This document shows, piece after piece, positions 1 through 6,206 of a stretch of DNA of 6,244 bases. The stretch is taken from assembly GCA_934631985.1 (NCBI GenBank), contig CAKTYE010000103.1, positions 1 to 6,244 of the forward strand. Direction: 5' to 3'. Both the position numbers and the translations under genes were made by a program. The DNA comes from an uncultured Clostridia bacterium (GTDB taxonomy: Bacteria; Bacillota; Clostridia; Christensenellales; Aristaeellaceae). Below the pieces are notes generated by a model. It saw only the letters and a program-made list of their open reading frames with translations, did not search any database and was not told the DNA's origin. Numbering within the stretch: the first letter of the stretch is position 1; every line of letters starts with the position of its first letter.

Positions 1-777
1 ATTTCCTTCAGCGACAGCTTTTATGTGGACAGCAACCAGGTATATTTCTGGCCCAAGGGCTGGACCACCAGCGCCTACACCTATATTCTGACCCGCGCCA
101 GCTTTTGGAGCTCCTTCCGCACGTCCATTCTGCGTGTGCTGCTGGGCGGCAGCCTGAACCTGTTCTTCATCATCCTGACGGCCTATCCGCTGTCCAAGAG
201 CAACGACAAGCTGCACTTCCGCAATGTGTATACCTGGTATTTCTTCATTACCATGCTGGTCAGCGGCGGCATGATCCCCAACTATCTGCTGATCGCGAAG
301 CTGGGGCTGCGGGACAGCATTTGGTCGCTGGTGCTGCCGGGAGCGCTGCCAGTGTTCAATTTGGTGCTGATGCTCAACTTCTTCCGCCAGGTGCCGACGG
401 CCCTGGAGGAAGCGGCGCTGATCGACGGCGCGGGTCACCTGCGCACGCTGGTGCAGATTTATCTGCCGGTGTCGCTGCCTGCCATCGCCACCATCACGCT
501 GTTCTGCATCGTCAGCCACTGGAACGCCTGGTTTGATGGCATGATCTACATCACCAGCCCCTCGAAGGTTCCCATGCAGACGTATCTGCGCAGCGTGCTG
601 ATCGACATGAACATGGCGGACATGTCCGCCGACGACTATGAGCTGTACGCCACCCTGGCGAACCGCACGGTGAAATGCTCGCAGATCATTGTGGCGACCA
701 TTCCGATCCTGTGCGTGTATCCCTTCCTGCAAAGGTATTTTGTCAGCGGCATTGTGCTGGGCAGTGTGAAGGGCTAA
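1..777 (+). CDS. Carbohydrate ABC transporter permease, LplC/YtcP type (5' partial)
   Basis: This is one of the two membrane subunits of a binding-protein-dependent sugar importer. It sits in the cytoplasmic membrane and couples to an ATPase encoded elsewhere. The frame is open from base 1, so the start lies upstream. The visible 258 residues compare with about 290-300 for the family, so roughly 40 N-terminal residues with the first membrane segment are missing. The first visible part (FYVDSNQVYFWPKGWT) resembles the periplasmic segment after helix 1 of LplC-like permeases. Hydrophobic segments lie near residues 42-62, 78-98, 105-128, 155-175 and 228-248. The ATPase-coupling EAA loop is clear at residues 136-157: EEAALIDGAG, then IYLP at 153-156. 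SGGMIPNYL (88-96) and GHWNAWF-like SHWNAWFDG (172-180) are typical of the LplC branch, which often handles complex oligosaccharides or polysaccharide fragments. The substrate cannot be read from sequence. The next gene follows 11 nt after the stop and is surely co-transcribed. An internal GTG at base 25 is not the real start. Confidence 0.93.
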   Translation: MSFSDSFYVDSNQVYFWPKGWTTSAYTYILTRASFWSSFRTSILRVLLGGSLNLFFIILTAYPLSKSNDKLHFRNVYTWYFFITMLVSGGMIPNYLLIAKLGLRDSIWSLVLPGALPVFNLVLMLNFFRQVPTALEEAALIDGAGHLRTLVQIYLPVSLPAIATITLFCIVSHWNAWFDGMIYITSPSKVPMQTYLRSVLIDMNMADMSADDYELYATLANRTVKCSQIIVATIPILCVYPFLQRYFVSGIVLGSVKG

Positions 778-782
778 GGAGG
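777..782 (+). promoter_or_regulatory. Shine-Dalgarno site fixing the start of the DUF5107 gene
   Basis: AGGAGG begins on the last base of the permease stop codon (TAA, 775-777) and lies 6 nt before ATG 789 and 9 nt before ATG 792. This consensus site rules out the longer open frame reaching back to 675, whose first 38 codons would overlap the permease. It also suggests that the two genes are translationally linked. Confidence 0.85.
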
Positions 783-788
783 AACTGT

Positions 789-3700
789 ATGATGCAAAAG
801 GTACTTGTGACAGATGAACGGCGAATGCTCCCGGCCTATGCCTCCATGCCTGCCGAGGAACTGCCCATGTTTGCCGAGAACCGGGTGCATCAGCGCTCCA
901 GCGGCAATCCCTATCCCTGCAAAATCGTTGCGCAGGTGGATCGGCAACATCGGGAGGAGCGCCCCTTCCGCGTCATTACGCTGGAAAACGAGTATCTGCG
1001 GCTGGAGCTGATGCCTGAGCTGGGCGGGCGCATCTATGCGGCGCTGGACAAGCGTACGGGTTATGACTTTTTCTACCGTCAGCATGTGGTGAAGCCTGCG
1101 CTGATCGGGCTGCTGGGCAACTGGATCTCCGGCGGTGTGGAGTTCAACTGGCCCTGCCACCATCGCCCAAGCACCTTTATGCCTGTGGATGTATCCATTG
1201 AGGAAGAGCCGAACGGGGCCGTCACCGTCTGGATGAGCGAGAACGAGCCGCTGAACCGCATGAAGGGCATGGTGGGCGTTCATCTAGCCCCCGGTGAGGC
1301 CCGGTTTGACACCCGGATGAAGGTCTATAATGGTACGCCTGCACGGCACTCCTTCCTGTGGTGGGAGAATGCCGCCGTGCCGGTGAACCCGCAGTATCGG
1401 CTGGTATTTCCGCCGGATGTGCATTATGTGCAGTTCCACTACCGCAAAAATGTGACCACCTACCCCGTGGCCTCGGGGGTGTACAACGGCATCCGCATGG
1501 GCGACGGCGTGGATATTTCCTACCATAAAAATACCCATCAGCCTACGTCGTATTTCTGTGCCACCTCGAAGTATGACTTCTTCGGCGGCTATGACGAGGG
1601 CAAGCGCTGCGGCGTGGTGCATGTGGCGGATCGTCACGTTAGCGTAGGCAAGAAGATGTTTACCTGGGCGTATCATCAGCTTTCACGCAGCTGGGAACGC
1701 GCCCTGACCGACACGGACGGCGCGTATGCCGAGCTGATGGCAAGCAGCTATTCCCTGAATCAGCCGGACTTTGCCTGGCTGATGCCCTACGAGAGTAAGG
1801 AGTTTTCACAGCTGTGGTATCCCATCGGGGATGTGGGAACACCCCTGTGCGCCTGCGCGGAAGCGTCCTTCTCGGTGGAGGCAGGCATGTTGAAGGTGCA
1901 ATGCACCGTGCCGCTGGCGCATGCCTGCCTGACGGTCAACGGCGAAGCGCATACGTTGAATGCCGACCCAGAGCATATTTTCACGCTGCCGCTGGCGGAA
2001 GAACTGCGCTCCTTTTGCCTGACGGATGAAGCAGGCCGGGAGCTGCTGCGCTACGAAAAGCCCGCCGAGCATGAGCTGCGGGAGCTGCCTGCTACCATCC
2101 CGGATAATCCGACGCTGGATCAGCTCAAAATGGCACAGGAGCTGTATTTGCTGGGCGCGCATGTGGAGCAGTACCGCGACCCGGCGATTCGTCCCGCCGC
2201 CTATTGGCGGGAAGCACTGTGCCGGGAGCCGGATCATCTGCCTTCCCTGATTGCCCTGGCAAACGACGAGCTGGCGCACTTCCGCCCGGAAAAGGCCTGG
2301 GAACTGGCACAGCATGCCTGGCGCGTTGTCACCGTGCGCAACTTCCACCCGGAAAGCGGCGAGCTGGACTACCTGCGCGGACGCATTCTGGAAGCGCTGC
2401 ACCGTCCTGAAGAAGCGCTGGACGCATATTTGCAGGCGGCCTGGGCGCAGGATGCGTGCTCCCGGGCCATGACCCGCGCGGCGATGGTGGAGCTGCGGCT
2501 GTCCCGCTGGCATGATGCGCTGGCGCATGCAGAGGAAGCGCTGCGTCAACATGCGCATAGCGAAACGGCGATGCTTGCGCAAATTGTGGCCCTGCGTCAT
2601 CTGGGTTCGCCGCAGGCGGAAACGGCGCTGGCAGCGGCAGAAGCCTTTGACTGCCTGAATGTGACGCTCCGCGCCTTGAAATATGGTGCAGCCCCGGCGC
2701 TGTATGCAACGCTGCAAAGCGATCCCTGCCAGTCTGCGCTGGACATGGCGCAGGACTTGACCGATCTTGGTGAAACGGCGCTGGCGGCGGAAATTCTTGG
2801 CGGTCTGCCGCAGCCCTGCGCCATGACGGCCTATGTGCGCGGCTTCCTGACAGGGGATACGGCGGTGTGGATGCAGGCGGGCAAGCTGCCGATCGGCATT
2901 GCGTATCCGCTTCGTCCGCTGGAGTATCAGGCACTGACGGCAGCCATTGCAGCAAACCCGCAGGATGCCGCGGCACTGAACCTGCTGGGCTGTCTGATGT
3001 ATCACATGGAGAATTACGAACGTGCTGCAGCGCTGTGGGAACAGGCTGTAGAGGCTGATTCTGCGCAGTACATGGCGTACCGTAATTTAGCAGCAGCGTA
3101 TTACAGCCATTTGGGTCGCCCGGAAAAGGCGCTTCCCCTGCTGGAAAAGGCACTGGCGCTGCATCCCGGCGATGGTCAGCTTGTATGGGAAAAGGGCTAT
3201 TTGATGACCCGGCTGCATGCCGCGCCGCTGGACACCGCTGCGCTTCTGGCAGCTTCAGGCATCATGCGGGAGGACGTGACACTGGAGCGCTGCCGCGCGC
3301 TGAACCTTGCGGGGCAGCATACGCAGGTGCTTGAGCTGATGGCCTCCAGGCAGTTTGTTCCCTGCGAGGGCGGTGAGCATGCCGTTGCCGAGCAGTATAT
3401 GTTTGCCCATCATGCGCTGGGACGCAAAGCAATGCAGGCAGGCAACCTGCAAACGGCACTGACGCATTTTCAGGCGGCGCAGCAGCTGCCGGAGAACCTG
3501 GGGGCAGGTCTGTGGAACGAGGTGCTGCTGGTGCCGCACCAGTATTTCGAGGCCGTCTGTCGGCAACGGCTGGGCGATGAGGCGGAAGCGCAGCGGCTGT
3601 TTGCACACATCCTGCTGCTGAAGGTGGATTATTTCTCCAACATGCACTTGCCGGAGCTTCCCTGCTGGCAGGCACTGGTGCTGATGCGCACAGGCCGGGA

Positions 3701-3968
3701 GCCGCAGGCGCAGGAGCTGCTGGCGGCGCATATGCGTCAGCAGGAGCAGGCCGCAGTTGCGCGGGATGCAGGGTATTACAAAACAACGCCCTTTTTTATC
3801 TCGTACATGGAGCCCGCTGAAAAACTGCGCCGTGCGAGCTGTGACTGGCAAAAGGCAATGGCCTGCTGGGCCAGCGGTGATACGGCGCGGGCTGCGGAGC
3901 TGGCAAGGGATGCGCTGGCAGGAGAACCTGCGAATTTATATGCGACGTTGATTGCGGATGGGGTGTAA
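789..3968 (+). CDS. DUF5107 domain protein with C-terminal TPR repeats
   Basis: This is a 1059-residue protein with no signal peptide or membrane segment, so it is probably cytoplasmic. Residues about 30-350 match my recollection of DUF5107, a beta-sandwich domain related to the galactose-mutarotase fold. Landmark motifs are ELGGRI (77-82), NWISGGVEFNWPCHH (111-125), SFLWWENAAVPVN (188-200), KYDFFGGYDEG (261-271) and LWYPIGDVGTP (342-352). The clustered W, H, E and D residues look like a sugar-binding or catalytic pocket. Residues about 360-440 are a short beta-rich linker. From about 441 to the end is an alpha-solenoid of TPR-like repeats, clearest at 727-795 (AALNLLG, NYERAAALWEQAVEADS, RNLAAAYY, KALPLLEKALALHP), with weaker units at 470-590 and 870-1045. 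Translation starts at ATG 789 or 792 behind AGGAGG. The gene is coupled to a sugar permease, so the likely job is intracellular processing or sensing of the imported glycan. The exact reaction is unknown. The domain call is by recognition, not a search. Confidence 0.88.
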   Translation: MMQKVLVTDERRMLPAYASMPAEELPMFAENRVHQRSSGNPYPCKIVAQVDRQHREERPFRVITLENEYLRLELMPELGGRIYAALDKRTGYDFFYRQHVVKPALIGLLGNWISGGVEFNWPCHHRPSTFMPVDVSIEEEPNGAVTVWMSENEPLNRMKGMVGVHLAPGEARFDTRMKVYNGTPARHSFLWWENAAVPVNPQYRLVFPPDVHYVQFHYRKNVTTYPVASGVYNGIRMGDGVDISYHKNTHQPTSYFCATSKYDFFGGYDEGKRCGVVHVADRHVSVGKKMFTWAYHQLSRSWERALTDTDGAYAELMASSYSLNQPDFAWLMPYESKEFSQLWYPIGDVGTPLCACAEASFSVEAGMLKVQCTVPLAHACLTVNGEAHTLNADPEHIFTLPLAEELRSFCLTDEAGRELLRYEKPAEHELRELPATIPDNPTLDQLKMAQELYLLGAHVEQYRDPAIRPAAYWREALCREPDHLPSLIALANDELAHFRPEKAWELAQHAWRVVTVRNFHPESGELDYLRGRILEALHRPEEALDAYLQAAWAQDACSRAMTRAAMVELRLSRWHDALAHAEEALRQHAHSETAMLAQIVALRHLGSPQAETALAAAEAFDCLNVTLRALKYGAAPALYATLQSDPCQSALDMAQDLTDLGETALAAEILGGLPQPCAMTAYVRGFLTGDTAVWMQAGKLPIGIAYPLRPLEYQALTAAIAANPQDAAALNLLGCLMYHMENYERAAALWEQAVEADSAQYMAYRNLAAAYYSHLGRPEKALPLLEKALALHPGDGQLVWEKGYLMTRLHAAPLDTAALLAASGIMREDVTLERCRALNLAGQHTQVLELMASRQFVPCEGGEHAVAEQYMFAHHALGRKAMQAGNLQTALTHFQAAQQLPENLGAGLWNEVLLVPHQYFEAVCRQRLGDEAEAQRLFAHILLLKVDYFSNMHLPELPCWQALVLMRTGREPQAQELLAAHMRQQEQAAVARDAGYYKTTPFFISYMEPAEKLRRASCDWQKAMACWASGDTARAAELARDALAGEPANLYATLIADGV

Positions 3969-3972
3969 TGAG

Positions 3973-4032
3973 AAAAAGGGGAACCAGGTGCAGTGGAACG
4001 GAGTGAAGGAGGGCCGCATCTGGTTCCTTTTT
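3973..4032 (+). terminator. Rho-independent terminator of the permease/DUF5107 operon
   Basis: GGAACCAG (3980-3987) pairs with CTGGTTCC (4020-4027). The stem continues inward as GTGC (3988-3991) with GCAT (4016-4019, one G-U pair), giving 12 bp. T5 follows at 4028-4032. The loop is long, 24 nt and purine-rich. An A5 run at 3973-3977 faces the T-run, so the element could also stop transcription from the other side. It begins only a few bases after the stop codon. Confidence 0.8.
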
Positions 4033-4124
4033 GTGAAAAATTGAGAAAAGGAACGTAGTACAACAAGATGGTGAGTGGATACGCGCTTTGACATTGAAGA
4101 TGGGAGAAAACTACCTGCCTATAG

Positions 4125-4153
4125 TTGAAAACACGGATAAGTCCTTTTGAAAA
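4125..4153 (+). promoter_or_regulatory. Possible AraC-type operator: TTGAAAA direct repeat, 22-bp spacing
   Basis: TTGAAAA occurs at 4125-4131 and again at 4147-4153, in the same orientation and about two helical turns apart. The second copy abuts the -35 box at 4155. AraC-family activators commonly bind direct half-sites at such spacing next to or overlapping the -35 box. The region is AT-rich relative to the genes, so chance recurrence is possible. Confidence 0.3.
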
Positions 4154-4154
4154 A

Positions 4155-4183
4155 TTGACATTTTCTCCTGCGCTTGGTATCCT
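4155..4183 (+). promoter_or_regulatory. Promoter of the AraC-family regulator gene
   Basis: A perfect -35 TTGACA (4155-4160), a 17-bp spacer and a weak -10 TATCCT (4178-4183, 4 of 6 matches) predict a transcript starting near 4190, just ahead of the RBS. The leader would be only about a dozen bases long. A perfect -35 with a poor -10 is common in activator-dependent promoters. A second TTGACA lies at 4088-4093 but has no good -10 at normal spacing (TATAGT at 4120 is too far). Confidence 0.5.
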
Positions 4184-4201
4184 TAGCCTGAGGTGAGGCT
4201 C

Positions 4202-4978
4202 ATGCAGGTAAGCATTGATCTGGTGCGGCAGCGCTGGCCTGAAAAGGCGGGGTTCCATTTGAACCGTCCGACAGGAGCGGGCTGCTATATTCTGCTGCAT
4301 TTCTTAACGCCAGTGACGCTGCACTTTGCAGGGCAAAGCATCGCAGCGGCGCCGGGGGCGCTTATTGTGTTTGCGCCGGGGACGGGGCATGGCTTTGACA
4401 GCGCCGTGCCGCTGGTGCATGACTGGATGCACCTTACCGGGGATGTGGATGCGCTGATGGGGGAATACGGGCTTGTGCCGGATACGCTGTATCAGCCGGG
4501 GGTGAGTGCGACCATCAGCGAGATCACTGGGCTGCTGGAGGCGGAGTTCTTCGCGCGTCGGCCTTTATGGCAGCCCCTGGCGGAGGTGAAGCTGCGGGAG
4601 CTGTTCATTCGCACGGCGCAGAGCCTACAGGATACACCTGCGCGGATGCTTGTCAGTCCGGAAAACGCGGAGGCCCTTCGCCGTCTGCGGGCCAGCATGC
4701 TGGCTGCGCCGGAAAAGGATTGGCCCGTACAGGAAATGGCGGGTGCGCTGAACGTCAGCACTTCACGGTTTTACGCGCTGTATAGGGAGTTTTTCAGCAT
4801 TGCTCCACGGCAGGACCTGATCCTGATGCGGGTGGAAAAGGCCAAGGCACTGCTGTGGCAGAACACCTCTGTGACGGAGACTGCCGCACAGCTGGGCTAT
4901 GCCAGCGTGTACCATTTCATTCGCCAGTTTCGCCAGGTGACAGGCATCAGCCCAAAACAATATGTTCGGCAGCGGTAA
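4202..4978 (+). CDS. AraC-family transcriptional regulator
   Basis: This 258-residue one-component regulator has an N-terminal cupin-like sensor and a C-terminal double helix-turn-helix. Residues about 20-80 carry the beta-rich AraC effector pocket pattern (GCYILLHFLTPVTL, then PGALIVFAPGTGHGF and the HDWMHL strand), as in sugar-responsive regulators. Helix-turn-helix 1 spans about 174-196 (WPVQEMAGALNVSTSRFYALYR). Helix-turn-helix 2 spans about 223-245 and ends in the family signature HFIRQFRQVTGISPKQYV (238-255). ATG 4202 is preferred because GAGGTG lies at 4190-4195, 6 nt upstream. GTG at 4193 is in frame but would sit inside that RBS and almost on the predicted transcript start. The gene follows the terminator of the sugar-uptake operon and has its own promoter. 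Control of that operon and of itself is plausible but inferred. A secreted C39-like protein gene follows after 66 nt. Confidence 0.9.
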   Translation: MQVSIDLVRQRWPEKAGFHLNRPTGAGCYILLHFLTPVTLHFAGQSIAAAPGALIVFAPGTGHGFDSAVPLVHDWMHLTGDVDALMGEYGLVPDTLYQPGVSATISEITGLLEAEFFARRPLWQPLAEVKLRELFIRTAQSLQDTPARMLVSPENAEALRRLRASMLAAPEKDWPVQEMAGALNVSTSRFYALYREFFSIAPRQDLILMRVEKAKALLWQNTSVTETAAQLGYASVYHFIRQFRQVTGISPKQYVRQR

Positions 4979-4995
4979 TTGGTGGAGGAAAAAAC

Positions 4996-5019
4996 GTGTC
5001 TGCTTCGTTGTATGGATAA
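4996..5019 (+). other. Possible seven-codon leader mini-ORF upstream of the C39-like gene
   Basis: GGAGG at 4984-4988 stands 7 nt before a GTG at 4996, which opens seven codons (MSASLYG) and stops at TAA 5017-5019. This RBS is better than the one in front of the real downstream gene. It might be a leader peptide aiding re-initiation, or just a chance arrangement in the 66-nt gap between two genes. No conservation can be judged here. Confidence 0.15.
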
Positions 5020-5044
5020 ATGCTGTGCAGGGAAGTGAGGATGT

Positions 5045-5836
5045 TTGCGGTTTCGCTGGCTGTTCATCGGGGTGATGCTGATGATGACGTTGGCAGGGAG
5101 CGCTCATGCGGCGGCGCTGCCATCGGCACGCACACAGGAAGAAGTAGAAGCGTGGATCGACTACGGTGTACGGGAAGGGCGAAACGAAGAACAGCTTCCG
5201 CAGGGCGTGACGGCGGGGCGCATCCGCCATATGGCGCAGCGAGCTGATTCTGACCCGACCTTCGTCAGCGAATACTGGCAGGGCGGTGAGCCTGGGGATC
5301 TGCTGGACCTGACCCGGCGTACCCGCGGCGGGGAGGTATATCCCTCCTACTGCGGCAACATGTGTACCCGTGCAGTGTATGCCATGGCGCTGTCCTATTT
5401 GGGCATCGACTGCACGCCCGGAGAGATGAGCGCTATGCTGAACTGCCGGGACATTCCTGCACCCTATGACCAGGTGACGGCGCAGCTTCCGTTCCTGCGG
5501 CGTGTACAGCCTGAAAAGCAGGCATTTGACACGATGTTTGCCTGCTATGAGACGGACGCGGCATATTCTCCAGTGTACGTCTATCTGCGCAAGGTGGACG
5601 GCACACCCCATGCGCTGCTGATCGTGGCCCGCACGGGGAAGAAAAACGGCTTCTGGGCTGTTGATCCTGCGCTGCATACGGTGGAGGGGCGGGCAACACA
5701 TCTTTTCCGCATACGTTTTGACAGCACGCGGCGGGAGATTGTTGCAACGAACTGCCCGGCGTATGCGCACAGCACGATGGTATATTTCTGCCAATGGATG
5801 GTGGAAGCGGAGCAAACGCCGGATGCAAGGGATTGA
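5045..5836 (+). CDS. Secreted C39/papain-like cysteine peptidase family protein
   Basis: The protein has 263 residues. Residues 1-22 form a signal peptide: a basic start (MRFRW), a hydrophobic core to about 17, then GSAHA before AALPSA, a good signal peptidase I site after residue 22. The mature part resembles C39-like domains. CGNMCTRAVYAMALSYLG (103-120) matches the nucleophile helix, and Cys107 sits 13 residues before the glycine, as in family members. HALLIV (His189) and FWAVDP (Asp207) fit the His and Asp of a catalytic triad. Other cysteines are at 103, 123, 134, 167, 237 and 249, unusually many for an exported protein. Substrate is unknown; peptidoglycan cross-bridge or peptide cleavage would be guesses. 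The start is TTG 5045: a TGA at 5036-5038 blocks extension, later ATGs would delete the signal core, and GTGAGG (5035-5040) is only 4 nt upstream. ATG 5041 is in another frame. The gene is probably co-transcribed with the AraC gene. Confidence 0.72.
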   Translation: MRFRWLFIGVMLMMTLAGSAHAAALPSARTQEEVEAWIDYGVREGRNEEQLPQGVTAGRIRHMAQRADSDPTFVSEYWQGGEPGDLLDLTRRTRGGEVYPSYCGNMCTRAVYAMALSYLGIDCTPGEMSAMLNCRDIPAPYDQVTAQLPFLRRVQPEKQAFDTMFACYETDAAYSPVYVYLRKVDGTPHALLIVARTGKKNGFWAVDPALHTVEGRATHLFRIRFDSTRREIVATNCPAYAHSTMVYFCQWMVEAEQTPDARD

Positions 5837-5876
5837 CGGGCGTAGCGGTCAAAATCAGGGCATGGCTCATGGGAAC

Positions 5877-5912
5877 GCCGCCCTGTTGTAAAACGCAGCA
5901 GAGCGGCTTTTT
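5877..5912 (+). terminator. Rho-independent terminator after the C39-like gene
   Basis: GCCGC (5877-5881) pairs with GCGGC (5903-5907). After one C-A mismatch the stem continues as CTGTTG (5883-5888) with CAGCAG (5896-5901, one wobble). The loop is 7 nt (5889-5895) and T5 follows at 5908-5912. It sits 40 nt past the stop codon and separates the protein genes from the RNA region downstream. Confidence 0.85.
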
Positions 5913-5938
5913 CATGAAGCAGCAGAGGAGTATGAACA

Positions 5939-5994
5939 TTTTTTCAAAAAAAGCTTCAAAAATGCTTGCAATCTGGAAGATACTGTGCTATACT
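5939..5994 (+). promoter_or_regulatory. Strong stable-RNA-type promoter with A-tract UP region
   Basis: The -35 TTGCAA (5966-5971), a 17-bp spacer and -10 TATACT (5989-5994) are preceded by TG one base before the -10, giving the extended -10 TGCTATACT. Upstream lie T6 (5939-5944), A7 (5946-5952) and A5 (5958-5962). The two A-tracts are centred about 11 bp apart, in helical phase, as in UP elements of rRNA and tRNA promoters. The predicted start is about 6001. No start codon with a usable RBS and a real frame follows, so the product is probably an RNA. Confidence 0.7.
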
Positions 5995-6107
5995 ATCAAT
6001 TGTGGTTGACATCCGCAAGGGTGAAACGCCAGGGATTGATGCCCTGCCGCTTCGGTCATCCCACCGTCGGCAGGATTCAGTGTCCGGCTGCGGAGAACAA
6101 CCAGATT

Positions 6108-6145
6108 GATTTTTGGGGCATTAGCGCAGTTGGTAGAACGAACCA
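6108..6145 (+). repeat. tRNA-5'-half-like repeat, copy 1 of 2 visible
   Basis: These 38 bases recur exactly at 6207-6244, giving a 99-nt period. From 6115 they read like the start of a tRNA: GGGGCAT (acceptor strand), T-A (positions 8-9), then GCGC AGTTGGTA GAAC as a D arm. TAGCGCAGTTGG matches the A-box consensus. The D stem pairs poorly and no anticodon or T arm follows. Instead GGGGCAT (6115-6121) can pair with ACGCCCC (6155-6161, one A-C mismatch) and AGTTG (6128-6132) with CAACT (6150-6154), making a 47-nt hairpin. The rest of the unit has GTCGAAT (6181-6187) facing ATTCGGC (6197-6203). It is likely part of the RNA starting near 6001. Confidence 0.75.
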
Positions 6146-6206
6146 TCAGCAACTACGCCCCGCATCATCTAGCAGTTATCGTCGAATCTGCACAAAATTC
6201 GGCAGG

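Noticed and set aside
675..788. Upstream extension of the DUF5107 frame into the permease gene
   Set aside because: AGGAGG at 777-782 points to ATG 789/792, and the extra residues overlap conserved permease sequence.
1806..3005. Long antisense open frame within the DUF5107 gene (also 4763-5815 and others)
   Set aside because: These are byproducts of GC-rich codon use on the + strand. The peptides are rich in R, H and Q without domains, and the + strand genes have clear family motifs.
4193..4201. GTG 4193 as start of the AraC gene
   Set aside because: It sits inside the RBS that suits ATG 4202 and almost on the predicted transcript start.
5020..5247. ORF from ATG 5020 in the alternative frame
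   Set aside because: The translation is arginine/glycine/alanine-rich without a signal or domain, and it overlaps the well-formed signal peptide and mature domain of the 5045 frame.
5914..6009. Short ORF of 31 codons from ATG 5914, or 25 from ATG 5932
   Set aside because: It lies across the A-tracts and promoter, its SD-like GAGGAG is only one base from ATG 5932, and the composition reflects A/T runs.
6001..6103. Known riboswitch (cobalamin, FMN, TPP, SAM, fluoride, T-box)
   Set aside because: None of the conserved core motifs I know for these classes is present. GGGTGAAA at 6019-6026 is only a superficial match to FMN or cobalamin cores.
6115..6161. Intrinsic terminator at the GGGGC/GCCCC hairpin
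   Set aside because: The T-run precedes the hairpin on the + strand, and on the - strand the hairpin is followed by A residues, so neither orientation fits.
6115..6203. Functional tRNA gene, including a class II tRNA using TCGAATC at 6182 as T-loop
   Set aside because: The D stem pairs badly, there is no anticodon stem, the bases around TCGAATC (6176-6180 and 6188-6192) do not pair, and the 3' acceptor strand expected there is missing.
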